From the NCBI GenBank assembly GCA_027946555.1, contig JAPEVC010000215.1, forward strand, positions 1-61,311: DNA of 61,311 nucleotides. Reading direction: 5' to 3'. The position numbers and the translations under genes are program-made. This document shows positions 32,501 to 44,392 of this stretch, piece by piece. The notes beneath the pieces were generated by a model. The model was given only the letters and a program-made list of their open reading frames with translations, ran no database searches and had not been told where the DNA came from. The DNA comes from Gnomoniopsis sp. IMI 355080 (lineage: Eukaryota; Ascomycota; Sordariomycetes; Diaporthales; Gnomoniaceae). The stretch's first letter is position 1; every line of letters begins with the position of its first letter.

Positions 32501-34421
32501 TTACATGGTATAGAGGAACTACACAGTGTTAGTGAAAACAAGAATTCATAGGGGAGAAAAGCTATAGGACCCACGTAAGGATTCTTGAAATCCGTAGTAT
32601 CCTTCTCGCCGAATTCCTTCGCGTAAATTACCCTGTCCTCCTCTGTGATTCCCTCTTGTACCCAACGTTGCTGCCTTTTGCGGTTGCGAGTAACATATAT
32701 CACCCTCCACACAAGGATCAACAAAAACTCTAGGCCAAAGCAAACGGTGCAGCCAACGGTTCCAGGAACGTATCGTGGAGCATCGGTGGAAACGAAGATC
32801 TGGGATCCAACCATATTGCCCACGCAGTAGCCCACAAAGGTGAAAGACGATGTTAAAGTTCGTTTCGTACGGCCCGCGGTATTTGAAGGTATCAAGGTCC
32901 AGGCCAGGAACAGGGCTATGACGAAAGGTGTTGTCATGAAATAGCCGCCCCATTTTGTCCACTTGTAATCTGGTTCGTTGGGGAGGAGAGACATCATTAG
33001 GAAACCGATGAACGGTGGGATTGTCGAGAACGCCATGAAGTAGAGTCGCAGATTCATCCATTTGGTGGTCACAATCCCTATCAAGACAAAGTAAAGCAAA
33101 GAGAACACGCTCTTTGGAATGTCCAGAAGAATGACTTGGAGGTTTGTGAATCCGAAGCTTGTGCTGATGATGTGGCCGAAAGTAGTAAGTCCACCATTGG
33201 GAACAGAGACCAGAAAAGCGTTGAGACCCGCAAACCAAAACTACATTGTAATTAGTCGATACTCATGTAATCCATCAGAATAGCCATCAAATGAGAGACT
33301 TGAACCTACGCATGGATCAGAGATGCATTCTCGTGCCTGCTCCCATTTCCACTGCTTTACTCCAGTTCGATCATGACCGGTAGCATTGCCCAAGATTCGA
33401 GTGTTGGCCATGTGCTTCTCCTCAGTCGACAACCAACGTACTTCCGAAGGTGTTCCCAATAGAAAAAGACAAATGGCGCCAGTGATCACCGTGAGGGACC
33501 CAAGGAAGTACGACATATACCGCCACGCCTCGAATTCTGGACCGCGCTTATCCTGGAGGGTGCCGATCCCATACAGACAAAGGCTGGAAATGATGCCGAA
33601 CCCAGCATTGGCGCTCTGGAATACCAGTGAACGTGAAGAATGCTCACGGGTGGTATACCACGTTCCAATCACCAAGATGAAGCCCGGGCTGATGCAGCAC
33701 TCGAACAAGCCCTGCAGCGCTCGCAGCGTGATGAGCTGCGCGAAGTTTTGCGCAAAGCCGATGCAGAGGACCACGGTCCCCCAGCAGAGCATATATAGAG
33801 ACAGCGTCCGACCCATCTTGTACCGTTGAAGGAGGACATTGGACGGAAACTCGAACATCATGTACGTGATGTAGAAGATGGTCGTCAACCATGCATACTG
33901 CTGCCCCACGAGGTGCGTGTCCTCTTGCAACCCAAATGTGGCTTGCGTGCTAAGGATTGTCCTTTGAACATGATCATGTGAGCTACACAGTCAAGGATGA
34001 GGGGTTAGGAGACCTTCGCTCACTTGTCGGATTGTTGCTTCACGAAAAGGTTGTCAGCATTACCAACAGCTGGGCACCCTGCTCGACGGCTACAACAAAG
34101 TGGTTGCACTCACAATCCCGTAACAGAGCCACATCAGCGGAAGGAGATAACGGTCTACTTTCCCCTTCAGCGTTCGGTATTGCGTTTCGGTATATCGGCC
34201 TATGATGCATATCAGCGAGCCTTTCACCACCGCATAACTCGCAAATGTAGTGACGGGTCTGTAATGCGATGGGCTCACTCGCCGTGTTCTTCGCCGAGAA
34301 CGCTGTTGATCTCGTCGACACCGACCCTTCCCGACTCTTTTTCGTCGCGCTGATCTCCATTGTACAGCACGTCGTCGGTCTCCTTAGGGGATTCCTTAAG
34401 TTCCTCAAGTCTGCCAGCCAT
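32501..34421 (-). CDS. DAL5-like (anion:cation symporter) MFS transporter
   Basis: Spliced model of six exons: 34421-34283, 34199-34114, 34037-34024 (14 nt), 33961-33310, 33240-32575 and 32518-32501 (18 nt), 524 aa. It belongs to the allantoate/nicotinate permease branch of the major facilitator superfamily. Markers are VDRYLLPLMWLCYGIQQSDK (helix 1), ITYMMFEFPSNVLLQRY (the F/Y-E-F/I-P-S-N motif), LRALQGLFECCISPGFI and WYTTREHSSRS. The terminal exon adds FLYTM, giving the usual ending TDFKNPYFLYTM; the exon-5 frame is open beyond its donor and would give an atypical tail. Substrate is unknown (vitamins, allantoate or organic anions are typical). The exon 1/2 junction closes in phase only with a GC-AG intron; a GT donor 3 bases downstream leaves the wrong phase, so this junction is tentative. 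Confidence 0.85.
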
Positions 34422-37400
34422 AGCGAAAGTATGCCGAAAGACGAAAAAGCCCTGAAAGTGACGCAAGTGTGTTTACAACCGATTACTCAGGTTGCCGAAA
34501 GTTAGAGGGAAGATAACCCGCCAAATATATCGCACTTCCAGCAAATTTATATAGAAGCTCTTTCATGCGAGTTCTTATTAAGCCCAGAGTCTGGCCACCG
34601 GCTTTCTGGTGCCAAGCGTCACCTATAAGAAGCATATCAATCCCCGTCAGGGCCTCGAAACGCGAAGGCATAAAGTTCTGCTCTGCATCGGAGTTGACAG
34701 TAATCAAACGAACAGTGTTACAGCGAAATCGAGATTACACAGCACCCAGGCCCTTTCGATATTCTGTGTTGCGAGGCTTTCTTTACGTCCACAAGTAAGT
34801 GCGTGAAGTGCACCTTTTATAGGCACGAGGCCACAAGGTTTCGTAAGCTGAGGACCTCGACTACCTCCCGCGAAATAGGCACTAGACTGCGCTTATTAAG
34901 GGCCTGTGCTTCAATCTCACGATGCTGAGGTGGTATGAAGCCTTCAAGTCAGTACCGAAAAAGTTTGACGAGAATCCGATCTTTCTTTGCGTTGATATAA
35001 ACTTTGTTGCTCGCGAAGGGGCCGGTTCAATGTGGAACTGACTGAAAAGCTTTCAGGGAAAGCTTATTAGCACTGGGAAAGTCTTGTTCGCGAGCGGTCG
35101 TAGATGGCACCTGGGCACTTGCCTTGCAAAGGGCATATTTACGCTCGACAGTGACCCCCCAACTATACTTCACCAAGCAACCCCGCAATCTTCGCGGCCT
35201 GCAGTGCCCTTCCCCTCAAAGGCCCGTTTTACAGGGTTCAGAGGCTTTCCAGTCAGCTTACGATGGTTTGTGCCGCTTCCAGAAGGGACCTCGGCCTGAT
35301 AGCGGTGACATCGGTGAACGCCAAGACGATATACGTGCCCTCCCACCGTGATCACTTGGAAGCCTTCATTCATAGTAACCAACCGATGTGAAATATGGAT
35401 TTTGAAGGCTGGTGGGGCTACTCGGGTGCTGTGACCTGGACGTTAGAAAGCATCAGATGGCGGCGGGGGCAGGGCGCATGGGAGGATGTACATGCCCAGC
35501 TATGTGGTGCATGTCCACAGGTAAACATTCCAGGCCTTATCTCGAATGCTAACTTTCCTCGATACCTAGGTAGGTACCCAGGCTGAAATTCTCTCTTTGC
35601 CCCAGTCAGCCGTCCGTGGTGGTCCTTCCAGTTGATAGAGGTTCTGCGATCGTAGGCTTCTACTCGGTATACGTCCGCAAATGGGCGTGCTTACCTTTAC
35701 TTTGGCTTTGGGGTCCTCATTCTCGTTGATGTCGTGAGATGATATGATTTGATTGTCCTGATCCTGGACCTGACGTTGATTTACCTCTAGCACAACACCA
35801 CGAACTCTGGCTCTTCCACCCGACTGCCCGCCAGACTCTAACCGCGCAACGTCAACGAAATTTTCTTTGTCACACGAACCCGGCCCATATTGACCCAACC
35901 CAGGAATTAAAATTCGCAGGTATTACTGTATTCCTTGGGTAAGCATCATTCCTCAAGGGGACAGCGCGCGGCCAACCTAAACCACTTTTTTTCTGCTCAC
36001 TAGTACAGCAAAAGGAAGCCTTGTCTCGTGTTTTTGCCGCTACGCTACTACGGATGAGGAGGGGAATTGGGTAGAGGGACTCACTGACAAAAGGGCTTAG
36101 CCAGCCGCCATATGGGCACCGGCTACAGTCAGCCAAGGCCCGCGGGGGGTCTCTGGAGGTCCTGTTGATCAGTTCGACTTTCATGGACGCACCATAACGC
36201 TTGGAATGGGGGCCTGACCTTCTATATTGCCGCTTATAAGGATTAACTGGGTCGACAGAAGCGCACTTGGTCTTGTGGATCTTTATTTGCTTAGGACATG
36301 CAGGACAATTGAATCATGATTCATCTTCGTTGTTGCAGGGACAAGCACAGACCCAACTTTCGAATTAGAGTCTATTTATGTTCCATACTTTATCGACGCA
36401 CGTAGTTATAGAGGAGTGATTAATCAATATTCAACTGTTGTGTTCAAACCTTATGGACCGCAGTAATAATAATGCTTATTCAACTTATTCAAAAGCGTGA
36501 GCCCAACACTTTAATTGCCTCTTAGTACCTACCCAAGTCAAAGTACCTACGGGAGGTACGTCGCGTACAAGTTACTTTAGTGGGTCATGAACTTTTCCAG
36601 GTTTGCTCGTGAAACATGAAAAGGCAAATATCACAAGCAGCAGGGAATGTTGCTCAGATGCCTGATCATTTATGATGAGTATGCAGCAGAGTGTCACGCA
36701 AAATACCAATGCTTCTTTTCGTCCTGCTTCGCTTCCCCCTACCTGTGCAGGCCAAAACTTTCTGCGTCACTGTCCGCCTAATACCCATAATACGATAACT
36801 CAATGCTCAGATGCACAAGCACGGTCCTATAGGGATTCTCACACCATGCACACTACACTGTCTCTATATACATTCTGTGACATGACATGATGCCTCCACT
36901 GCTGAAATGTACACCTATCAACCCATGGCAAGGAATCAGATCATGGCATAGATTTTCAGAGTCCCATACCTACATAGTGTATGCGTGTGACGTGCGCTTC
37001 GGTTGTAAATGTCGAACAGTTTCCCAATATAAGGCGTCTTGAATTCGGGACATATGCGTTTGGAAATTACTGGATAGGCCGAATAGAGTCTTTAATCCTT
37101 TCAGTCAAAATCCTTTTCTTTTGCTCAGGTGGGTCGTCTATAATCTTTCAAACATCGCTAGTAGTGAACTAATGCTTTCACCACGTGCCATGGGTGGATA
37201 CCTATGACGTGACAATGTTTGGGTCAGAGGTTGATTCGGGTCCTGCGCGATTATGGCAATATGTCTTGTTACGTGTATCGCTTGAGACGGATTGCAGTGC
37301 TCGGAAACAATTTACTGAATTCACCATCATCATCCACTTCGTCGCATTAATTTGCAGTAACAATCGAATTCGCTCATGGATACTCGTATACGAGCGGAGC

Positions 37401-39233
37401 AATAGGGAATAGAGATCAAATCATGTTTTCAATTACCTTGGCCTCCCATTTCGTCCACTGGTGTTTCACATTTCAAATTCAAGCGCAAGCGATGACCGCA
37501 ACAGATAAGTATCCTGCTAGAAACCCGGACTCATGTGTAAGGGAGAATCTCAGAATCATCTGCTTATCTCATCAAGAAGATCTGCACCAAGCCCCTTCTA
37601 CGTAAGCAATCTCTCTGCCACAGGCTTGGTCCGCTTTAATGAAAAATTCTCCGTCGATGGACCGGGAGCACCGCGCAGTTGTAGTCCCTGAGTCCAGTAT
37701 TCTGACGAATTCACAAAGTTGTTTTCGGGCTCGCATCAAGCGCCAGTCGAAAAGGACTCTTGTTTGTCTATAAGGAATTAGTAGTAAATACAGTCTGCCT
37801 TTAAAGAGTGTCATGGACAACATTATACTAACCCACCTTAGGCCTTACGTGACGTACTTCCACATATTCTTATTGAGAGTATACTTCGTTAACACCCGAG
37901 CATCCCGCTACAGCAGACGAAAGGGTGCCTCATGAGCGAATAGCGTCAAATTTCAGCCGGTAGGGAGCGAATACGTGTCTTGCAGAAATAGTGACACAGA
38001 GCAATTGCTCTGGGAGTTAAGACTGTACCTTGTGCGGCGCACCCGTGGATTACCCGCGGAAAATCTTTGCCAATGATTCTGAACATATAAACGCCATGTT
38101 TCACGAAGTGAGCTCCACTATACGGGATGTTGCAAATTGATCTCGATGTTGAGAGATTGTGGGGAAAGGATTCCACAGATGATAGACTTTCAAAAGTGCG
38201 TGCAAAGCGGCTTGGAAATCTCCTCTGAGCAAACTTCTGTATACGAGGATGACCGGAAGACTGGTTGTCGCGCATTCAACCATTGTTGATGGACCGAGGG
38301 AACAGCGACGCACTTTTTGTCATCCTGCTCATTCGAGATTGGGGACATGATCCAGCCTCTACAAGTTTCAAGAAGCGAGTAGTTCCTATAGTTGTATTAT
38401 ATTCAAAGTCACATTCAGGGTTAACGTAGGATCTGGCCTAGGTTTGTCCCCACATCTCCTTGAGGCTCTGCTTGCCCTGTAAAGCCTTAAAGCAACGTCA
38501 TGCAAGTTTACTGCGATACAGCGCCAATGTCTAAAATGTACTTCGCTTTGGTCGATCTCCGAGACCTAATTACACTTGCATTACGAAATGCTTCACGTGA
38601 ATAACGATCAGGTCAAAATTCAAGACTATATAAGCTGTTCGTATAGGGGCCCTTCGTGACATAGCCCCGTCAAATCGGAATCACATCGCTCGACACCTAT
38701 TGATCACAACAGCCCGCTTGACTTTTGCCCGAATCGACGGATGAATCCGCCATGGTTTTGGCACGATACTATATATGAACACATTCGGAAGTAAGCGAAG
38801 TCCACCAGTCTTGCATTGATGCACCATGCACTGCCCCTCAAAATCTGGAGAATGGGTGGTGGGAGCCCCTTTTTGATGCTAAAACAATGTCTCTTGGCAT
38901 GCCCCCCAAAGGACTCCACGCCTGTTTTGTACTAGAAACGTCGTTCGGACGATCGAAACGAAACCCCACCTACTTCTTGAGCATGTAAAACGATTGGTCG
39001 ATGTGCCCGGGGCGACGATCAATGGGGAAACCCTTTTCTTGGCAGGGCATTGATATGTCCCCAGTATATTGTGTGTTTGTCCCTTTAATCTTGGACGATA
39101 CGCAAAAGATCACACATATTCTCTAGTGCTCTTAGCGAATATCCTGCTGACGACATCATCGAGCCTCGGAACATGAGGATGGACGTATTCCGCAGTCAGG
39201 AGTCACGTCCGCGCCTCGATGCTATGTAACCTG
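34422..39233. other. Gene desert of nearly 5 kb
   Basis: No gene can be supported. Overlapping minus-strand frames at 37946-38313 and 38101-38313 and others at 35566-36184 have protein-like patches but stops, offsets and no family match; they may be decayed exons. One ACCTAGGT palindrome at 35564-35571. Confidence 0.4.
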
Positions 39234-39240
39234 TATATAA
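39234..39240 (+). promoter_or_regulatory. TATA box of the AA9 gene
   Basis: TATATAA about 207 bp before the AA9 start codon, followed by a pyrimidine-rich leader, the usual context of strongly expressed fungal genes for secreted enzymes. A CreA-type CCGGGG lies about 220 bp further upstream. Confidence 0.55.
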
Positions 39241-39447
39241 CAGGTCTAACCATGCCTTTCCTGTTGATGCACACCTCCTCAAGTCATCATCTTCTTCTTC
39301 ACAGCTGCAGCCTTCGCTCGCGCCATTCTTTCAAACTTTCACTCTTTCCGCCCTGGTGGTACTACTTGACCCAAATTTATTTTCGGTCATCTTACATTCT
39401 TTCGCACAGACCCAGATTCACTTTTGCGTTTTCCTACCTCCGCCAAG

Positions 39448-40479
39448 ATGCGATCCACTTTTGCATGCGTGGCTGCTTTCGCCTCAACCGCCTTGGCGCA
39501 CTACAACTTTGAGGCACTCATTGTCAACGACAATGTTACAAGCGCATATGAGTATGTGCGCTCGACGACCAACTCAAACAGTCCTGTCACGGATGTGACC
39601 TCGCAGGACTTCATCTGCAATGCTGGTGGGCTAGACGCGGACATCATGTCCAAGACCTCGACATACACTGTTCAGGCTGGAGACAGTGTTGGTTTTACCA
39701 TCAATTCCAACATTGGACACCCGGGACCTCTGCACGTCTATATGAGCAAGGCCCCGGACTCGACTACGGCACAGGACTACAAGGGTGCTGGTGATTGGTT
39801 CAAGGTGTACTCGCTGACTACCTCGTCCATCACCGATGAAGGCCTTCAATGGGCCACCTATGTCGATGGAGGTATCAACAACTTCACCTTCACCCTGCCT
39901 GAGGATCTTGCCGCGGGAGAGTACCTCATGCGGGCCGAGCACATCGCTCTGCACGGTGCGAGCACCAAAGGCGGCGCGCAATTCTACTTGGGCTGTGCGC
40001 AGCTGAAGGTTGAGGGCTCTGGAACGAGCACGCCGACCGACACTGTGTCCATCCCTGGTGTTTACGACGGCACGGAGCCCGGCATTCTCATCAACATCTA
40101 CTACCCGGTTCCCACGAACTACACCGACCCCGGCCCAGCCACCTGGCCCAACGGCTGCGAGGACCACACTGCCAACTACGTTGACCAGACCTCAGATGGT
40201 GACTGCACTGGCTCGACTTCCAGCTCATCGTCTTCCGGAAGTGCATCTGCTACTGGCTCTGGCTCTGGCTCTGGCTCGTCGGCCACCGCTACTGCAACTG
40301 CCTCCGGCTCTGTGTCGAGTGCCACAGGCTCTGTTGCTAACTCTGCAGCCGGCGCCAACTCTGGCTCGTCGTCATCCAGTTCATCGGGCTCTTCAGATTC
40401 TTGCGCCTCGAAGAGGAAGAGGCGTGCGGATAACAAGAAGCGAGCCGTGAAAAAAGGGCTTGGACTGATGAGGGACTAG
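39448..40479 (+). CDS. AA9 lytic polysaccharide monooxygenase with polybasic tail
   Basis: Intronless, 343 aa from the ATG at 39448. The signal peptide is residues 1-17 (MRSTFACVAAFASTALA) and cleavage exposes His18, the N-terminal copper-brace His that defines the class. The second copper His lies in MRAEHIALHGAS (about residues 163-171), and the axial Tyr and preceding Gln are in GAQFYLGCAQL. Cys of the AA9 disulfides are present (FICNAGG, YLGC). AA9 enzymes oxidatively cleave cellulose and some hemicelluloses. The catalytic domain ends near residue 250. It is followed not by a CBM1 but by a Ser/Gly/Ala/Thr-rich linker of about 65 residues and a strongly basic end (KRKRRADNKKRAVKK). That tail is unusual. 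TATATAA lies upstream; a tandem 12-mer array lies downstream. Confidence 0.95.
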   Translation: MRSTFACVAAFASTALAHYNFEALIVNDNVTSAYEYVRSTTNSNSPVTDVTSQDFICNAGGLDADIMSKTSTYTVQAGDSVGFTINSNIGHPGPLHVYMSKAPDSTTAQDYKGAGDWFKVYSLTTSSITDEGLQWATYVDGGINNFTFTLPEDLAAGEYLMRAEHIALHGASTKGGAQFYLGCAQLKVEGSGTSTPTDTVSIPGVYDGTEPGILINIYYPVPTNYTDPGPATWPNGCEDHTANYVDQTSDGDCTGSTSSSSSSGSASATGSGSGSGSSATATATASGSVSSATGSVANSAAGANSGSSSSSSSGSSDSCASKRKRRADNKKRAVKKGLGLMRD

Positions 40480-40656
40480 ATTGTGGGAACCCACTTTTTC
40501 ATGGCACATATTTTCAAACTGTGTCCATGGTATGCAATTCGCGACACCATGAACATGCCCATGTATATAGATAGAAAGTTGATCACAATAAAGCGTTGAC
40601 ATGGCTGAAACTTCCATTTCGAACTGATAATCGTTACTATATGAAATGTGTTTTGA

Positions 40657-40704
40657 AAGTCGCCCTGCAAGTCGCCCTGCAAGTCGCCCTGCAAGTCGCC
40701 CTGG
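40657..40704. repeat. Four tandem copies of a 12-bp unit
   Basis: AAGTCGCCCTGC repeated at 40657-40668, 40669-40680 and 40681-40692, with a final copy at 40693-40704 that differs in its last base. It lies 178 bp after the AA9 stop codon, in the 3' flank. Confidence 0.95.
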
Positions 40705-42640
40705 AGTATAATTGAAGCCGAAGGTGCTCCCCTGAAAGGGTCTATAACAATTCCAAAAAGGTACTCTCCGATTCCGGAATTGGAAATAAACAGGTGCGAA
40801 TCGCAACCTTAGATTGCCATATTTTATACCTGAATATAAGGCGTGGGCTGTGAAGGATGTAATATTTCAGCTGATGGTACGGTTTCATGCATTATGCAAT
40901 GGTGCCGTAGGCAGGTGCGAGGCATCCCTGGCGGTGCCTCGGTTATTTGTTTACCTGTGACTAGGCCATAGCTTAACTTATACCTAGAGTAAACAAGCAG
41001 CCAGTTTACGAGAGTTATCGTCAGATGCAGTCAGTGATCGTTTGTGACAGAAACTGACAGCGTTTCAGTGCCCACGAGGCCGGTGTCGTACTCCTTCCGG
41101 ACCTCGGAAGCGGCTCACTGCTGAGAACCCAATTTCCGCTTGGATTCGATCCGTACTTTATGTACAAGCAAGTGTACACTTCGTTAATAATTGTCCAAAT
41201 TTCACTAAAAAAGGAGATCCTCGGTGTCATAAATGCTGACGCCCAGACAAAAGTACCTAGATAGTCTTTAGTCTTTGCCTACCCTAGGGTAGGTAGTGCG
41301 TTAAATCTGTACCGACGATTTTGCAAAGTGTTCGTCGACCTTGCTATGATATTAGTACTCCTCGAGACTACAGAACTTGTTAGGTCATGGCTTCACGTCT
41401 TAATTACTCAAAAAGGCCCGCTTCTTACACAGGATGGGGCATCTGCTTTGGGCTTAGGTCAATCTTAAGCCATATACATGACTTCAAAAGCTATGCTCCC
41501 GCACTTTATAAGCATTCTAAGGCCCAGAGTTCATCTATCTGCTCGAACATGGACTTTGCTCTACGAAATGCCCCAGAGGTGTCTTGGAATATTCGCAACT
41601 GTATGTGAGTTATAAACAGCTGTAGGCCGTATATGAACGAAACGTCATGCGCAGAGTACTGAGGAAACGCGATTCGGGCGCGCCGGAAAGCTTAGCAACC
41701 CAACTGATTTCCGGCGAGTCAAATTCCATGCCCAAAAACAGGCTGTCCACGAAGCCAACCTTTCCGAGCCCCTGAAAACATGGAACGATGAAAATGGTCT
41801 GCGAATTGGTAGAACTGATCATATGGAGGATACGAGGAAACGGGGTTAACAGTGTTGGTAGGTATGTAGTGACATTGCCGCTTGAGCCGTGGTTGTTTTA
41901 GTTGAAGAAGTTCGGTGAACCAGTGATTCGAGTCACATAGCCAAGACGAAGGTCATGGATGTACCGCAGCTAACACTGGGGACTTCGGACTTTTCAATTT
42001 TCAATGTTTCCGCACTTTCACTAGTTCTTTGTGCTCTCGAACCCGGTATTGTGTAATTGTCGTACATTACAAAGTAGTACTACCGTAGAAACTGCAGAAA
42101 GAGGAGGAGGCGCGCGAGCATACATAGCCTCAGTTGGGGATGAACCCAGTTTGTTTTTATGTGGGGGCTTCGCTTCGTAATTGGGTGGATACGGGGAAAT
42201 CAGGGGCTCGGCGGAGGGGCCTCTGTCAAGCCTAATCGGGATATAAGGTTCACGCACATCCCGGCTACTTCCCTGGGCTCAAATGAAGAAGTCATGAGGT
42301 CAAGAGGGAGTTTGGATGGACTCAGGCTTTCGGGTCTATAATTACAAAGTTCTTTTCTTTTTCCACAGCGGGCTCCACCATGCTGCGAAGTGGCAACGTT
42401 CTTGGAGCCCCCTGAACCTTACTGTCAGTGGATTTATAGTATCTTGGCCAATGGCCTGAGCACTTGGCAAACATCCGCATGCAAGCTGCCGTCTACTTTA
42501 TATAAGAAGCTCACAGTCACACCCTCTCTATTTTCAAGCCAAGCGATCCCCTATTGCAACCTTTGCTGTGATTCACAAGGTCGTGACACATTCCAGTCTT
42601 TTCAGAACAATCTTTTTCGTGCCATTTGACCACCTGGGCA
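40705..42640. other. Intergenic, AA9 to chitinase
   Basis: No supported gene; frames are short and motif-free. The last 200 bp are the chitinase promoter, with TATATAA also at 42499-42505. Confidence 0.5.
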
Positions 42641-42646
42641 TATAAG
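42641..42646 (+). promoter_or_regulatory. Probable TATA element of the chitinase gene
   Basis: TATAAG 112 bp upstream of the chitinase ATG. A second, stronger TATATAA occurs at 42499-42505, so which one is used is uncertain. Confidence 0.4.
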
Positions 42647-42752
42647 CTCCTGTTCATACACTCCTTTTTAGAAAAGGCCCAAAAGCCTTATTTGAACCCC
42701 ATTATTCTTTCGACTTCAGCATAGGCTCCGAAATATCTCTATAATCAACAAA

Positions 42753-44174
42753 ATGGTCTGCGCTTCTAACCTGGCTTCTGGCCTAGCAGCCGCTGCCGCT
42801 GCCACTGCCTCGGCTCCCCGTTATGTCCTCTACTTCGACCAGTAAGTCCGAGCATGACCGATACGAATATATCCGCTCCCGCCGTTTAACACCATCTACA
42901 GGTATCACACTGATGTGCTTCCCAACAACACAATGACCGCGGGCATCACTCATGTCATCACTGCCTTTGCCAACTCCTCCCTCTTCGCTTCTGACCCGGT
43001 CGGCACCTATACCCCTTTCAAGGACCTCACGAGCATCCGTCAGATGTTCGACAACGGTACCAAGATCTGCATGGCCATTGGCGGTTGGGGAGACACCGAG
43101 GGCTTCCGTGAGGGTCTTGCCACGAGCGAGTCTCGGGCTCTGTATGCTTCGAACATCGCCACCACGCTGGATAACCTAGGCTACGACTGCATCGATATGG
43201 ACTATGAGTATCCCGCCGGCAATGGCTACGACTATAAGCAGGTGCCAAACTCAGATCTCACCTCAGAGATCGACACCTTCCCGGAGCTCCTCTCTGCCAT
43301 CAAGTCCGCAATCGGTGACAAGGAGCTCTCCATTGCCGTGCCAGGTCTCGAGCGCGATATGATTGCTTACACAGCCGAGAAGGTCCCCGCCATCAACGAA
43401 GCCGTTGACTTTGTCAATGTCATGTCCTATGATTTGATGAACCGTCGCGACACTGTCACCAAGCACCACACTGATGTCAACGGCTCCCTTGCCGCCATCC
43501 AGGCCTACATTGACCGTGGCATGACTCCCTCCAAGCTGAACCTTGGAATTGCCTTTTATGCCAAGTACTTCGCCCTCCCCACGAACAGCACCTGCACGGG
43601 CCCCATCGGCTGCCCTATTGTCCAGGCCGAGACCGCAGATGGACAAGATGCTGGTACTAGTGGAGCCATGACCTTCGAGGCCTCCTCCTTCCCGGTCACT
43701 GTCGACGCCTCCAACTTGACCGCCTCCACTGATGGCTCATGCGGTGGAACCGTCACATGCGCCGGCACCACTTGGGGTTCTTGCTGCTCGCAGTACGGTT
43801 ACTGCGGTAACACCGACGCTCACTGCGGTACCGGCTGCCAGCCCGACTTCGGCACAGGCTGCACGGATTCCAGCACGAAGACCACCGCACAGTCATTTGC
43901 TGACGCCCTTGCCAACGGCGAGACTGATACTGAGCGTGGTGGTCAGTGGTACATCGACACTGACGCCAGCCTATTCTGGACGTGGGACACTCCAGAGCTT
44001 ATTTCGGAGAAGTTCACCAAGATTGTTAGTGCTAAGGGCTTGGGCGGTGTTATGGCTTGGTCTCTGGGTGAGGATAGCTATGATTGGAGCCATCTCCAGG
44101 CTATGCAGGATGGTGTGAAGAGCTTGAGCGCTGCAGCCAAGACGAAGAAGGTTCGCCGCGACATCAAGTTCTAG
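42753..44174 (+). CDS. Secreted GH18 chitinase with internal CBM18
   Basis: Spliced model: exon 1 42753-42841, intron 42842-42901 (GTAAGT...ACAG), exon 2 42902-44174, 453 aa. An Ala-rich signal peptide covers about residues 1-21. The GH18 barrel starts PRYVLYFDQYHTD. It has the substrate motif MAIGGWG and the catalytic DxxDxDxE as DCIDMDYE (about residues 125-132), then VNVMSYDLMN and LNLGIAFYAKYF. At about residues 307-351 a hevein-type chitin-binding module (CBM18) is inserted (CCSQYGYCGNTDAHCG, eight Cys). The barrel then resumes with WTWDTPELISEKF and GLGGVMAWSLGEDSYDW. The module sits inside the barrel, before the last strand, rather than at either end. It would cleave chitin outside the cell, in wall remodelling or attack on other fungi. 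Confidence 0.95.
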
Positions 44175-44392
44175 AGGAACCTATTCACAGCATTGATGTT
44201 TATTGTAAGGTGCTATTACCTAGATAATCAGAAGGAATGCATTCCGGTAGCCAGAGCAATACTGCAATACTTTTGCAGCATAACGAATTTGTTCAACTGT
44301 GCAGTTGTACAGGAACGCTCAACGTCGAAAGCCAATGTAGCCCGCCAGTGCCTCAAGGACAAGGTTCATGACAGGACTGTAACAATTATTAG

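Noticed and set aside
35566..36184. Two minus-strand frames that might join into a gene
   Set aside because: Composition is unstructured, no intron joins them convincingly and no family is recognised.
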